DNA of 64,000 nt from Cryptosporangium aurantiacum. Its GTDB lineage: Bacteria; Actinomycetota; Actinomycetes; Mycobacteriales; Cryptosporangiaceae. Position numbers and translations under genes: made by a program. The stretch lies in contig NZ_FRCS01000008.1 in assembly GCF_900143005.1 (NCBI RefSeq), forward strand, positions 310,001-374,000, in the 5' to 3' direction. The notes under the pieces are model-generated. The model was not told where the DNA came from and did not search any database. It worked only from the letters and a program-made list of their open reading frames with translations. Positions 40,580 through 49,851 of this stretch are shown piece after piece (within the stretch, counting starts at the first letter, position 1; the number at the start of each line of letters is the position of its first letter).

Positions 40580-41254
40580 TCAGCGGGCCCCGGTCAGCAC
40601 GACGCCGAGACGCTCGGCGGCGGCCAGCTCGACCACGCGCGGAGCGTCGTTCGCCGAGACCGCGACGTAGAGCACGGTCGTCGCGTCGTTGTCGGTCCGC
40701 GGCGAGGTGTCGACGACGGTCGCGGCAAACGTTTCCGACGAATCCGGCTCGTCCGACGTGGCATTGGGTGCCGGAGTGGAGACGAGCTGCACCTTGTCAC
40801 CGGGGCTGAGCCGCTTCGCGGGCATCCGTTCCGGCTTGAGCCCGATGCCGACCTGCTGCTGGCCGGGGCCGACCAGCTCGACGTCGGTGAGCTGGTCCTT
40901 CGTCAGCAGGGTGCCGGGCACCAGCGAGACCTTCGCGCGCTTGCCCACCACCGAGCCCCGCTCGGACGCAGCCAGCGGGGTGAGCCCGACCGTGCTGTTC
41001 ACCTGCACGACGGCGAGGTCCTCGGCGGTGATCGTGGCGCCCGCGGCCACCGGGCGGGCCACCGCCAGGTAGTCGCCGGTGCGGGTGGCGGCGTAGAACG
41101 CGAACGCCGCGAGCAGCCCGCCGATCGCGACCAGCGCGACCGCGAGGCCGAGGTGCCCGGTGCGGACCCGGCGCTGGCCGACCACCCGCGGTGCCGGCAC
41201 CGGCCCCGAGGTCACCGGGGTCTGCGTCGGGGTTCCCGTCGCGCTGCGGCTCAC
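40580..41254 (-). CDS. SAF-domain CpaB/RcpC-like pilus assembly protein
   Basis: 224 residues: one membrane helix (LGLAVALVAIGGLLAAFAFYA, ~34-55) followed by an SAF domain (YLAVARPVAAGATITAEDLAV, SERGSVVGKRAKVSLVPGTLL, DQLTDVELVGPGQQQVGIGL) and a beta-rich end. SAF proteins at the head of Tad operons belong to the CpaB/RcpC group and bind cell-wall or outer layers. GTG 41254 overlaps the stop of the secreted-protein gene by 4 nt (GTGA). Confidence 0.85.
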   Translation of the reverse strand: MSRSATGTPTQTPVTSGPVPAPRVVGQRRVRTGHLGLAVALVAIGGLLAAFAFYAATRTGDYLAVARPVAAGATITAEDLAVVQVNSTVGLTPLAASERGSVVGKRAKVSLVPGTLLTKDQLTDVELVGPGQQQVGIGLKPERMPAKRLSPGDKVQLVSTPAPNATSDEPDSSETFAATVVDTSPRTDNDATTVLYVAVSANDAPRVVELAAAERLGVVLTGAR

Positions 41255-42018
41255 TGCGTCACCACCTGGAGCTCGTCGATGCGGACCTGGATCTGGGTCT
41301 GCCTGGTTTGCGGGATCGTGCCGCTCTGGCCGCCACCGGCCCAGTTCACGACCCAGTTGGTCGTGCCGGTGATCGTGTACGTGCCGCCGGGCTGCGAGCG
41401 GCTGGAGCGGGCGTACCGGTAGCCGCAGTCGGGCGACGCGGCGTTGCCGTAGGAGGGCCGGTAGGGCGTGCCGGGGTTGTCACAGACGACCTGCCTGCCG
41501 TCGCCCATGTTCCAGGTGATCCGGGTAGCGGTCGCGGTGGCGGTCACGGTGAGCCCCGGCACCGCGGCGGTCGCGGTGTACGGCCCCCAGGTCAGCGGCG
41601 TGACGTCCGTCCAGAGCCAGACCGGCAGGCCGACCAGCCCGGAGCCCTCGGGGTCGGGCGCGACGCCGATCTGCGGCCCCCGGATCGGCAGTTTCGCGAA
41701 CTCGCGGAGCGCCACCTGCTGTGCCGTCTCGCCTTCCGGCTCGGGCTGCGCCTCACCCGGCGGGCAGAACACCGGGTTGTTGCAGGCTCGCTCCGGCGGG
41801 CCGGTCGGGCCTGGGCCGGGATCGGGGTCACCCGGTTCCGGGCGAGGGCGCGGCCCGGTCCCCGGCTGCTCGGCGCGCACCTCGCAGTCCTCGCCGGGCG
41901 GGCACGTCGCCCCGCCCGACGGTGGCGGCTCGGCGACGGCCGGGCCCCCGAGGGTCGCGTACCCCACGGCGGCGACGGCGAGCATCGCAGCCGCGCGGAC
42001 AGCCTTGCCCGGATGCAT
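41251..42018 (-). CDS. Secreted protein at the head of the Tad operon
   Basis: 255 residues from ATG 42018: signal peptide (HPGKAVRAAAMLAVAAVGYA ... GPAVA), a Pro/Gly/Glu-rich spacer with four Cys (CPPGEDC, CNNPVFCPPGE), then a domain with VWLWTDVTPLTWGPYTATA, TATATRITWNMGDGRQVVC, CGYRYARSSRSQPGGTYTI and WVVNWAGGGQSGTIPQTRQ. The WNMGDG..V.C and C.Y.Y..SS pattern is that of PKD-like ATP/GTP-binding-annotated proteins that open actinobacterial Tad clusters. Extracellular, possibly a pilus-associated adhesin; function not established. Coupled to the SAF gene by GTGA. Confidence 0.78.
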   Translation of the reverse strand: MHPGKAVRAAAMLAVAAVGYATLGGPAVAEPPPSGGATCPPGEDCEVRAEQPGTGPRPRPEPGDPDPGPGPTGPPERACNNPVFCPPGEAQPEPEGETAQQVALREFAKLPIRGPQIGVAPDPEGSGLVGLPVWLWTDVTPLTWGPYTATAAVPGLTVTATATATRITWNMGDGRQVVCDNPGTPYRPSYGNAASPDCGYRYARSSRSQPGGTYTITGTTNWVVNWAGGGQSGTIPQTRQTQIQVRIDELQVVTQ

Positions 42019-42393
42019 CCGCAAGCCCCTTCTTCGGCAGCGCTGTGTCGGCACAGAAACTCGCCGCGTGACCCATAGCGCAACGTCACCACGGAAATAC
42101 GCGGAGGATGGTTCACCCCCGCTACGACATTCTTGGCACCCCCATGCCGCACTGCGCAGTGGTCGCTTTCCGACTCGAACTGGACAGTCGACGGGTTACT
42201 ACGCCCTTCGGGGGATCACTCCCCCCTCGCCGCCGGGCCCCGCACCACAGGCGGATACTCACCCGCACCGCGGCAACGCCGGTGACCGCGACCCAACCGG
42301 GGTGATGAGCGCTACGGGCAGTCCTCTGTGGCCGATCGGCTGCGCGTCGCCGCGTTCTCATCACTGTGGACTCGGCCGGGTCGTTCCGCGGGT
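42019..42393. other. Divergent intergenic region (375 nt) between the Tad operon and the GH28-like gene
   Basis: No convincing gene. It should hold the Tad operon promoter and that of the plus-strand GH28-like gene. Visible structure: a perfect 12-bp palindrome CACTGCGCAGTG (42150-42161) and a GGGGG-ATCACT-CCCCC hairpin (42210-42225) beside a GTTACTACGCCCTTC stretch. I looked for known riboswitch cores (c-di-GMP, c-di-AMP, cobalamin) and did not recognise one. Confidence 0.5.
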
Positions 42394-43863
42394 ATGGGTC
42401 TTTTAAGTATCTTGCGACGCTTCAGCATCACGCTGGTGGCCACGGCGACGCTGCTCGGTTTGACGGTTCTGGCGCCGTGGGGCGCCGCGCCGGCGTCCGC
42501 GGCGACCGTAGTCACCTACCCGGCTCCCCCCGGGGCGCCGACGACCGGCCAGTACGCGGTCTCGGTCGGCGGCCGCAGCTCGCCCGTCCACCCGACCGGG
42601 CTCGGCGCGTTCACGAACTTCTCGTTCGGCGGCGGCCCGGTGGCGGTCACGGTGACGACCAGCAAGGACTCCCCGACCGCGGTGCTACGCCCGCGGGATG
42701 CCGCCGTCCGGGTGACCCGCCTGGCGCCCCGGACGTTCCGCTTCACGATCCCGGTGCCCGGTTCCTACAGCTTCGAGATCGACCCGGACACCGACACCTA
42801 CCCGCCGCTGTTCCTGTTCGCGAACCCGCTCGAGGTGGGGGCACCCACCGGAAACACGCCGACCACCCGTTATGTCGGCCCCGGCGTCTGGACGGTCGAC
42901 GGGGCCGGCCAGATCGTGCCCGGCGCCTCCGGCCCCGGCGGGACCTACGCGGTACCGCCCGGCACGCGGCTGTACCTGGCCGGCGGCGCGATCCTGCGCG
43001 GCAAGATCCGGATCGGTGCGGACAGCGAGAGCGGCCCCGGCGCGGACGGCACCGCGGTCACCGGGCGCGGCATCGTCGACTCGACCGCGGTCATCGACCA
43101 CGGACGCCCGCTGCGGATCAACAACTCGACCGGCGTGACGATCGACGGCCCGATCTTCCTCGGGCAGAAGCACTGGGGCGTGGTCAGCCGCCGCTCCGCG
43201 CAGGTCACGCTGCGGAACATCAAGGTGATCAACTGGCGCGACGACGACGGCACCGGCACCCCGGACGGCATCGACGTGGTGGCATCCCGGAACGTCGAGG
43301 TCGACGGCGTCTTCGTGCGCAGTTACGACGACGGCATCGCGATCAAGAGCAGCATGTCCGACGGCGCGTGGGCCGGATCGACCAGCCAGATTTACGTCCA
43401 CGACTCGGTGGTCTTCAACGGACGCGCGGGCAACGCGCTGGAGATCGGACGTGAGACCGGCGCCCCGATCACCGGCGTCAGCTACGAGAACATCGACGTC
43501 ATCCACAAGCTCGCGCGCAGCGACCCGTACGCCCGCGACGCGATTTCGATCTTCGTCCGCGACGGGGGCGACGTCAGCGACATCAACTACCGCGACATCC
43601 GGGTCGAGGAGTGCCAGGAGCGGTACCTCGGCTTCGAGGTCACCGGCTCCGGGTCGCTCACCGGCGTCGACGTGGACGACGTCGTCTTCGCCGGCCCGCC
43701 GCGGGCGCTGCCGACCGTCGTCGCGGGCAACCCGAACGGCCTGCTGGACGACGTCGACTTCCGTGGGTTGCGGTTCAACGGCGGGTCGACGCTGATCACG
43801 AGCCCGAGCCAGCTCGCGTTCGTCACGAACGCCTACGCGACCGGGGTCACCTTCGGTCCGTGA
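42394..43863 (+). CDS. Secreted right-handed beta-helix glycoside hydrolase (GH28-like)
   Basis: 489 residues. Signal peptide MGLLSILRRFSITLVATA... ending PASA, cleavage near residue 36. An N-terminal beta-sandwich of ~100 residues (FTNFSFGGGPVAVTVTTS, FRFTIPVPGSYSFEID) precedes a parallel beta-helix: YLAGGAILRGKIRIG, GRGIVDSTAVIDHGRPLRIN, GVVSRRSAQVTLRNIKVIN, TPDGIDVVASRNVEVDGV, RSYDDGIAIKSS and NGRAGNALEIGRETG. The DG.D, DDG.AIK and N.LEIG blocks correspond to the active-site positions of GH28/GH49-type enzymes, with the usual GHG replaced. It likely acts on a plant or microbial polysaccharide. Codon 3 is TTA, rare in this genome. An upstream ATG at 42328 is in frame but would bury the signal peptide. 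Confidence 0.82.
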   Translation: MGLLSILRRFSITLVATATLLGLTVLAPWGAAPASAATVVTYPAPPGAPTTGQYAVSVGGRSSPVHPTGLGAFTNFSFGGGPVAVTVTTSKDSPTAVLRPRDAAVRVTRLAPRTFRFTIPVPGSYSFEIDPDTDTYPPLFLFANPLEVGAPTGNTPTTRYVGPGVWTVDGAGQIVPGASGPGGTYAVPPGTRLYLAGGAILRGKIRIGADSESGPGADGTAVTGRGIVDSTAVIDHGRPLRINNSTGVTIDGPIFLGQKHWGVVSRRSAQVTLRNIKVINWRDDDGTGTPDGIDVVASRNVEVDGVFVRSYDDGIAIKSSMSDGAWAGSTSQIYVHDSVVFNGRAGNALEIGRETGAPITGVSYENIDVIHKLARSDPYARDAISIFVRDGGDVSDINYRDIRVEECQERYLGFEVTGSGSLTGVDVDDVVFAGPPRALPTVVAGNPNGLLDDVDFRGLRFNGGSTLITSPSQLAFVTNAYATGVTFGP

Positions 43864-43941
43864 TTGTTCATCTTCTGGACCGTTAACCGCCGAACGGGCC
43901 CGGGTAGGGCCGGACAGACAGCCTGTGGGAGGGAGACGGCC

Positions 43942-44271
43942 GTGACGACGCACAACCCGTTCGAGGACACCGACAAGGTGCTCGACCGGATCACCGATCG
44001 CTTCGACGAGCGCTACGAGGGTTCGGTCGAGCGCGAGACGATCGAGCACGAGGTCCGCGAGGTGTACGACGAGCTGGCCGCGGACGCGAAGGTCGACACG
44101 ATGCTGCCGGCACTCACCGAACACGAGGTGGCCGACCGCCTCGCCGAGGAGGTCGGCCGTCCGGCGCCGCTGGCGGACGAGGGGGGCGACGGGACCCCGC
44201 CGGGCGGGCAGTTGCGAGCCGGCGCGGCCGGTCCGGAGCCCGACCCGAACGGCCTCGGCCGCCCGGTGTGA
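43942..44271 (+). CDS. Three-helix bundle dimerization domain protein
   Basis: 109 residues, soluble and very acidic. NPFEDTDKVLDRITDRFDER, VERETIEHEVREVYDELA and DTMLPALTEHEVADRLAEE form three predicted helices in the pattern of the small actinobacterial three-helix-bundle dimerization proteins (I..RL..RF ... V...V......... V...LP.LVE....RL). The last ~35 residues are Gly/Pro-rich. GTG 43942 has GGGAGGGAGACGGCC. Function unknown. Confidence 0.75.
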   Translation: MTTHNPFEDTDKVLDRITDRFDERYEGSVERETIEHEVREVYDELAADAKVDTMLPALTEHEVADRLAEEVGRPAPLADEGGDGTPPGGQLRAGAAGPEPDPNGLGRPV

Positions 44272-44301
44272 CCGCTACGTTCCGGCGGCCCCTGCGCGCA
44301 C

Positions 44302-47300
44302 CTAGCGGCCGCCGGAACGTGCACCGTTCGCCACGACGACCCGGTCACGGCCGCCGCGCTTCGCCTCGTAGAGCGCCTCGTCGGCGGTACTGAGCAACAG
44401 ACCGAGGTCGACGCCGCTCGCGCAGTGCACACCGACGCTCACGGTGACCGCCAGCGGGCCGGCGTCGGTGTCGACCGGCCGCGCACCGATGTCGGCGTGC
44501 AGCTCGGTCGCCACCTGCACCGCACGTGCGGCGTCGGCGCCGTCCAGCACGATCGCGAACTCCTCGCCGCCGTACCGGCCCAGCACCCCCGTCGCACCCA
44601 GCGCCTGCCGCAGGCGGGCCGCCACCTCGGCGATCACCTGGTCGCCGACGCGGTGCCCGTGGCCGTCGTTGACCTGCTTGAAATGGTCGATGTCGACCAT
44701 GATCGCCGCCGCCGGGCCACCCGCCGCGGTCATCACGGTCGCCGTCTCGTAGAAGTGCCGACGGTTGGCGACACCGGTCAGTCCGTCGATCGTCGCGAGT
44801 TCGGTGACCTGCCGGAACAGCACCGCGTTCTGGTAGGCGACCATCCCGTGCCGCACCAGCGCGTCGGCCAGCCCGAGGTGGCTCTCCCGGAACGCGTCCG
44901 GGCCGTCGGCCGCGAGCAGCACAAAACCGATCCGCGTGGCCGGGCTCTCCGCCGACTCCGGAACGGTCAGTGGCACGACCAGCAGGCTCGTCGGTGCGTC
45001 GATCGCCACCACGGTTGGCTCGTCGACCGCGAGCAGCAGCTTCAGCGTCGCCGGGCGCACCATCTCGAACCCGGCCTCGCCCGAAACCAATAGCTGCCCG
45101 GTCTCGTCCTGCTCGACCAGCCACGACACGCCGCCAGGCAGCATCGCCTCCAGCGCACGGTGCAGGCGGTTGAGGACCTCGGTCGGGTCCAGCGTGCCGG
45201 ACACCGAGGTCATCGCCACCCGCAGCAGGTCGGCGACCTTGTACTCCTGCTGGACGGCCCGGACCTCGCCGGCCAACTGTGCCGCCCTGGCCGTCTCCAG
45301 CGCCGCCGCCACGTGCGCGCAGATCGCGGTGAGGATGCCGGCGTCGCGCGGCCGGAACACGCCGGTCGCGAGCCGGCTGTCCAGATAGACGACGCCGAGC
45401 AGCCGCCCGTCGAGCTCCAGCGGCGCGACGACGACGCTGCGCAGCCCGTGCTCCAGCACGCTCGCCGAACCCAGCGCCGCGCCGTCCTCGGTGCCGGTGA
45501 TCACGAGCTCGCTGCGGCTCAGCCGGACCCGGTCGACCAGCGACGTCGCGTACCCGGCGGGTGCGACCAGGTCTTCCCGGCGTGCGGTGCGGCCGAGCCA
45601 CAGCTCCAACCGGCCGGTCTCCTCGTCGGTGAGGAACAGCAGCCCGCGCTCGGCTCGCAGGATGCGGATCGACTCGTCCAGCCCGACCCGCGCGAGCTCC
45701 CGCGGATCGAGCACCCGGGCGGCGGCCTTGCTGACCTGCTCGAGCGCCACCAGCCGCTCCCGGTCCACCGCCGACCGCGACAAATCCCAGTCCGGGTCGT
45801 GAGTGCCGATCGGTGACTCGGCGACCAGCTCGAACTCCAGCCGGACCCAGTCCGCCCGGTGGGGCCAGCCGTGCTCGGTGGCCAGGTCGACCGCGTCCCG
45901 CGCCGCGCGCCGGGCCGCACCGGGTTCGCCGAGCTCGAGCAACGCCCTGGCGCGGACCCGGGCCGCCTCGTACTCGGCCAGCGCCGACGAGGCCTCCCGG
46001 ATCGGGGCGGCGGCCGCGAGCACCGCATCCAGCGCGGCCTTCGGATCACCCTCCAGCCGGAGCAGCTCAGCCCGCGTGACCAGCGAGTGCACTCGTAGGT
46101 TGCGGCCGCGTACGGCCTTCGCGAGTTCGTCCACCGCCCGTCGTGCCGCGCCGAGCGCGGCGTCCGGCACCCCGTCGGTACGGTTCCGACGCCGTGCTTG
46201 ACGACATTGCTCGAGCCGCCCGTAGGCCTGGTAGATGTAGATCGCACGCTGAACCGGGAGCAGCGCGGCGGGAGCCAGGCCGAACGACGCGAACCAGGCC
46301 AGCGTCGCGTCGAAGTGCTCGCCGACGTCGGAGGACTCGACCGCCACCTGGACCTCGGTCAGCACCACGTTGACACGCAGCCCCGGTGCTCCGCCCTCGC
46401 GGGCCGCGACCAGTTCGCGGAGCTGCGTCAGCTGTTCGGCAGCGTCGGTCAGCCGGCCGCACGCCGCGGTCACCGATGCCCCCACCAGGAAGAACGCCGC
46501 GTCGTCCTCGTCGCCCAACGTGAGCCGGCGCGCGCCGCGCCGGTAGGCGGCCATCGCGGTGACGACGTCACCGCGGATCAACCGCTGCCAGCAGAACACC
46601 GCGATGCCGTTGAGGAACAGGAACAGGTCGAGCCAGTGGCCACGCTCGCCGAGCAGCGCCGCGGCCCGGTCGGACGCGCTGTCGCCGATCAGGTACCTGG
46701 CCTCGGCCTCGTGCATCGCGGTCTGTACCGCCAGCTGCGGGTCGCCGAGCAGGTCCGCGGCCTCGCGGGCCCGGTGGAACGCCCGGCGCGCGGAGCGGCG
46801 CCGACCGGCTGCGCCGCTGACGACGCCGATCAGGCCGCAGACGGTCACGTACTCGGCGGTGGGACCGATCCGGGCAGCCGGCAGCAGGGCCCGGAACGCG
46901 TAGGCGGGCATCTGGTGCGGACGCATTCCGAACAGGCAGCTGTTCGCCAGCCCTACCAGCGCGCGGGTGACCAGGCGGAGGCGCTCCCGCTCCGGACCGG
47001 ACGCGGTGCCCGCACCCAGCCCGGTGCGCATCCGGGTGACGCCGCGGATCGCCGCCCAGCCGCTGGACACCGCGAGCGCGATCCGGTGCCGCGGCAGCGG
47101 TTCGCCCAGCACCACCAGCGCCCGTTCGAACGCGTCGTCCGCGGCCGCCGGATCCCACCGGCTCAGGTGGACCTGTCCGATGCCGATCACCAGCCGCGCC
47201 TGGTCCAGCGGGTTCTCCGCCCGCGCGGCCGCCGCCGCGAGCCGGTCGAGCGCCTCGGCGTAGCGTCCGCCCTGGTGCAGCGCGATGCCGATGGTCTCGT

Positions 47301-49662
47301 CGAACTCCGGTGGGAGCGGGATCCGGTACGCGTTCGCGGTCCGTTCCGCGGTGTCGCAGTACATGACCGCGTCGATCGCCGAGTAGTCGGCGAGCGCCTG
47401 CTGCGCCGCGTCCACACAGGCTCGGACCGCCGCCGCCGGGTTGCGCTCGACCTCCCCCTGGATCCGGTGCTTGGCCAGCGCGTACGTCCGGCCCGGGTCG
47501 CCGGTGCCGGTTCCGTCGGCCGGGGTGAGCAGCTCGGCGGCGCGCTGGTGCACGGCGCGGAGGGCGAGCGGATCCGCAGCCTTCAGCAGCGCGCGCCTGA
47601 TCCCGGCGTGCACGAACCCGAAGTCGCCACCGCCGCGTCGTTCCACGACGCGCATCCGGCCGGCCTCGTCGAGGGTGGCGCGGACGTCGTCGGGCGTCGC
47701 GCCGCTGACCGCGCTGAGCAGGTCCGGGTCGAAGCGGACGCCGAGCGTGGCCGCCGCCGCCAGTATCGACCGCACCGGCGTGCTCAGCTGCTCCAACCGC
47801 GCGACCAGGAACTCCACCACGTCGGTGGGCAGCCGGACGTTCGCCAGCCCGTCCAGATCGACCAGCCAGCGCCCCCAGGACGGCCGGATCAGGCCGCCCT
47901 CGATCGCGGCCTGGAAGTACTGCAGGACGGCCAGCGGGTTCCCGGCCCCAGCGGTCGCGATGCGCGCCGCGAACTCGACGCCCAGATCCATCCGGCCGGA
48001 GAGCCGCTCGACCAGCTCCGCGACCGCGGTGGGACTGAGCGGCCCGAGCGCGATCCGCTCGTCGACGAGCGCCTGCATCTCCCGGGAGGCCAGCAGGCTG
48101 GTCGCGTTCGACGTGCCGCGGGACGTCGCCACCACCAGCACCGGCGTGCGCGCTTGCTCGGTCAGCATCTGGGCCAGCACCCGCACGCTCGCGGCGTCCA
48201 GCACGTGAGCGTCCTCGACCCGGATGAGCAGCCCGCCCGCGCAGCGGGCGAGTTCGGTCAGGAACGTGGCCACCGCGGCCGGGAACTGGTGCCTGCCGGA
48301 CTCCTCCGCCGGTTCCGGCAGGCGCAGCAGCGCGGCCAGCGACGGTGAGAGCGGACGTAACAGGGTGCTGACCGGGGCCGCGGCCGTCGCCAGCCAGTGC
48401 CTGGCCTCGCGCCGGACCGCGCCCGGCAGGTGCTCGACGGCGCGGACGTACTGCTCCACGGCGGCCCGGAGACCGGCCAGCGGGGCCGCGCCGTCGGTCG
48501 CTCTGGCGGTGAGCACGACCGGACCGGGCCGCCCGGCCGCACGGGCCCGGATCGCCGCGACCAGCTCCTCGGCCAGCCGCGACTTGCCGATGCCCGGTGG
48601 CCCGTCGAGCACGACGGCCGTCGGTACACCGCGGGCGGCGTGGTGCCAGTGCCCCAGAAGCGCGGCCAGCTCCCGCTCCCGGCCGACCAGCGGCAGCGGC
48701 GAGCGGGCGTCGATGCCCGCCGGGACGGCGCCGGCGCGGGGCGGGACGGCGTCCGGGAGGAGCCGCCGCAGGTCGTCGGCGACCGTGCCCGCGCTCGGGT
48801 ACCGGTCGTCGGGGTCCTTGGCCAGCAGGCGCGTCACGATCGCGGCGAACCCCGGGGACAGGTCGGGCCGGAAGGCGCGCGGGTCGGGCGGTGGCGCGGT
48901 CGCGTGCAGGTGCATCAGTTCGCCGACGTCCGCGGCGGCGAACGGCGGGCGGCCGGTGACGCACTCGAACAGCACGACACCGAGGGAGTACAGGTCCGAT
49001 CGGCCGTCGACCGGGCGGTGCAGCATGCCGCACTGCTCCGGCGAACTGTAGGCGAGCGTGCCCGCCACGACGCCGGTGCCGGGCCGGAGCACGAGGCCGC
49101 AGGGTCCGTCGTCCTCGTCCGAAACGGAGCCCGGCCCGAAGTCGATCAGGCCGAAGTCGACGAGCATCGGGTACCCGTCCGGCCGGACCATGATGTTGTG
49201 CGGCTTCACGTCGCGATGGACGAGCCCGACGCGGTGCGCCGCGCTGAGCGCGTCGGCCACCGCGGCGCCGAGCGCGGCGGTGTCGGCCTGCGACAGCGCG
49301 CCCGCGTGCAGCGTCTCGGCCAGCGACCGGCCTTCGACCAGCTCCATCACGAGGTAGGGGCGGCCGTCGACCTCCCCGACCGCGTGCACTCGGACGACGC
49401 CCGGATGGTCGACGCAGGCCAGCACCGCGGCCTCACGGCGGAACCGATGCCGCGCCGGTTCCCCGACGCTCGCAGCGACGCCGAGCACCTTCACCGCGTA
49501 GTCCGGACCGGGAGGACCGCCGGTGCTCTCCCGGCGTGCCCGGTAGACGACGGTGTCGTTACCGCGACCGATCTCGCCGAGCAGTACCAGACCGGGAACC
49601 CTGGGGAGCCCGGCCGCGGACCGACCGACGGACACGTCGGGCACGTTTACGAACCCACCCAT
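44302..49662 (-). CDS. Giant signalling protein: Ser/Thr kinase - AAA ATPase - TPR - GAF - GGDEF
   Basis: 1786 residues. Ser/Thr protein kinase (~25-305): LLGEIGRGNDTVVYRA, K58 in YAVKVLG, HRDVKPHN with D151, DFG D169, APE-like SSPEQC. Then a STAND/AAA_16 ATPase with Walker A GPPGIGKSRLAEEL (354-361) and a Walker B-like LLIRVEDAHVLDAAS; a helical TPR-like region of ~600 residues; a GAF domain (RILRAERGLLFLTDEETGRLE, VVAPLELDGRLLGVVYLDSRL) and a second GAF-like region; and a C-terminal GGDEF domain (IDGLTGVANRRHFYETATV, IMVDIDHFKQVNDGHGHRVGD, LGRYGGEEFAIVLDG). The GGDEF site is intact, but there is no RxxD inhibition site. It resembles multi-domain kinases of the Tcc/PknK-like class with an added cyclase. 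Start 49662. Ligand and substrates unknown. Confidence 0.92.
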   Translation of the reverse strand: MGGFVNVPDVSVGRSAAGLPRVPGLVLLGEIGRGNDTVVYRARRESTGGPPGPDYAVKVLGVAASVGEPARHRFRREAAVLACVDHPGVVRVHAVGEVDGRPYLVMELVEGRSLAETLHAGALSQADTAALGAAVADALSAAHRVGLVHRDVKPHNIMVRPDGYPMLVDFGLIDFGPGSVSDEDDGPCGLVLRPGTGVVAGTLAYSSPEQCGMLHRPVDGRSDLYSLGVVLFECVTGRPPFAAADVGELMHLHATAPPPDPRAFRPDLSPGFAAIVTRLLAKDPDDRYPSAGTVADDLRRLLPDAVPPRAGAVPAGIDARSPLPLVGRERELAALLGHWHHAARGVPTAVVLDGPPGIGKSRLAEELVAAIRARAAGRPGPVVLTARATDGAAPLAGLRAAVEQYVRAVEHLPGAVRREARHWLATAAAPVSTLLRPLSPSLAALLRLPEPAEESGRHQFPAAVATFLTELARCAGGLLIRVEDAHVLDAASVRVLAQMLTEQARTPVLVVATSRGTSNATSLLASREMQALVDERIALGPLSPTAVAELVERLSGRMDLGVEFAARIATAGAGNPLAVLQYFQAAIEGGLIRPSWGRWLVDLDGLANVRLPTDVVEFLVARLEQLSTPVRSILAAAATLGVRFDPDLLSAVSGATPDDVRATLDEAGRMRVVERRGGGDFGFVHAGIRRALLKAADPLALRAVHQRAAELLTPADGTGTGDPGRTYALAKHRIQGEVERNPAAAVRACVDAAQQALADYSAIDAVMYCDTAERTANAYRIPLPPEFDETIGIALHQGGRYAEALDRLAAAAARAENPLDQARLVIGIGQVHLSRWDPAAADDAFERALVVLGEPLPRHRIALAVSSGWAAIRGVTRMRTGLGAGTASGPERERLRLVTRALVGLANSCLFGMRPHQMPAYAFRALLPAARIGPTAEYVTVCGLIGVVSGAAGRRRSARRAFHRAREAADLLGDPQLAVQTAMHEAEARYLIGDSASDRAAALLGERGHWLDLFLFLNGIAVFCWQRLIRGDVVTAMAAYRRGARRLTLGDEDDAAFFLVGASVTAACGRLTDAAEQLTQLRELVAAREGGAPGLRVNVVLTEVQVAVESSDVGEHFDATLAWFASFGLAPAALLPVQRAIYIYQAYGRLEQCRQARRRNRTDGVPDAALGAARRAVDELAKAVRGRNLRVHSLVTRAELLRLEGDPKAALDAVLAAAAPIREASSALAEYEAARVRARALLELGEPGAARRAARDAVDLATEHGWPHRADWVRLEFELVAESPIGTHDPDWDLSRSAVDRERLVALEQVSKAAARVLDPRELARVGLDESIRILRAERGLLFLTDEETGRLELWLGRTARREDLVAPAGYATSLVDRVRLSRSELVITGTEDGAALGSASVLEHGLRSVVVAPLELDGRLLGVVYLDSRLATGVFRPRDAGILTAICAHVAAALETARAAQLAGEVRAVQQEYKVADLLRVAMTSVSGTLDPTEVLNRLHRALEAMLPGGVSWLVEQDETGQLLVSGEAGFEMVRPATLKLLLAVDEPTVVAIDAPTSLLVVPLTVPESAESPATRIGFVLLAADGPDAFRESHLGLADALVRHGMVAYQNAVLFRQVTELATIDGLTGVANRRHFYETATVMTAAGGPAAAIMVDIDHFKQVNDGHGHRVGDQVIAEVAARLRQALGATGVLGRYGGEEFAIVLDGADAARAVQVATELHADIGARPVDTDAGPLAVTVSVGVHCASGVDLGLLLSTADEALYEAKRGGRDRVVVANGARSGGR

Positions 49663-49851
49663 CGGCCCCTCGTCGACAGTGCCGCTGCCGCACGGATCCG
49701 ACTCCGCAGCGATGCGGCGTCAGTAGCGGCGAGTTACCAGAGTACACGCTCCAACGAGTTGTTGTCGGTGTTACGGCGCACTACCGGGAGCCACCTACGA
49801 GTGCTCGTTGCGAGGGCCGTGATAGGTCTTGGACAACCGGAAGGAGCAATC

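Noticed and set aside
42328-42393. ATG 42328 as start of the GH28-like gene
   Set aside because: It would place 22 residues before a textbook signal peptide; ATG 42394 is preferred.
42019-42393. Riboswitch (c-di-GMP, c-di-AMP or cobalamin) ahead of the Tad operon
   Set aside because: GC-rich hairpins are present but none of the conserved core sequences of these classes could be recognised.
48397-49851. Plus-strand extension of the fadB2 frame over the giant kinase gene
   Set aside because: Antisense to the kinase domain; no domain in the extension, and ATG 49852 has GAAGGAG at the right spacing and starts the Rossmann motif.
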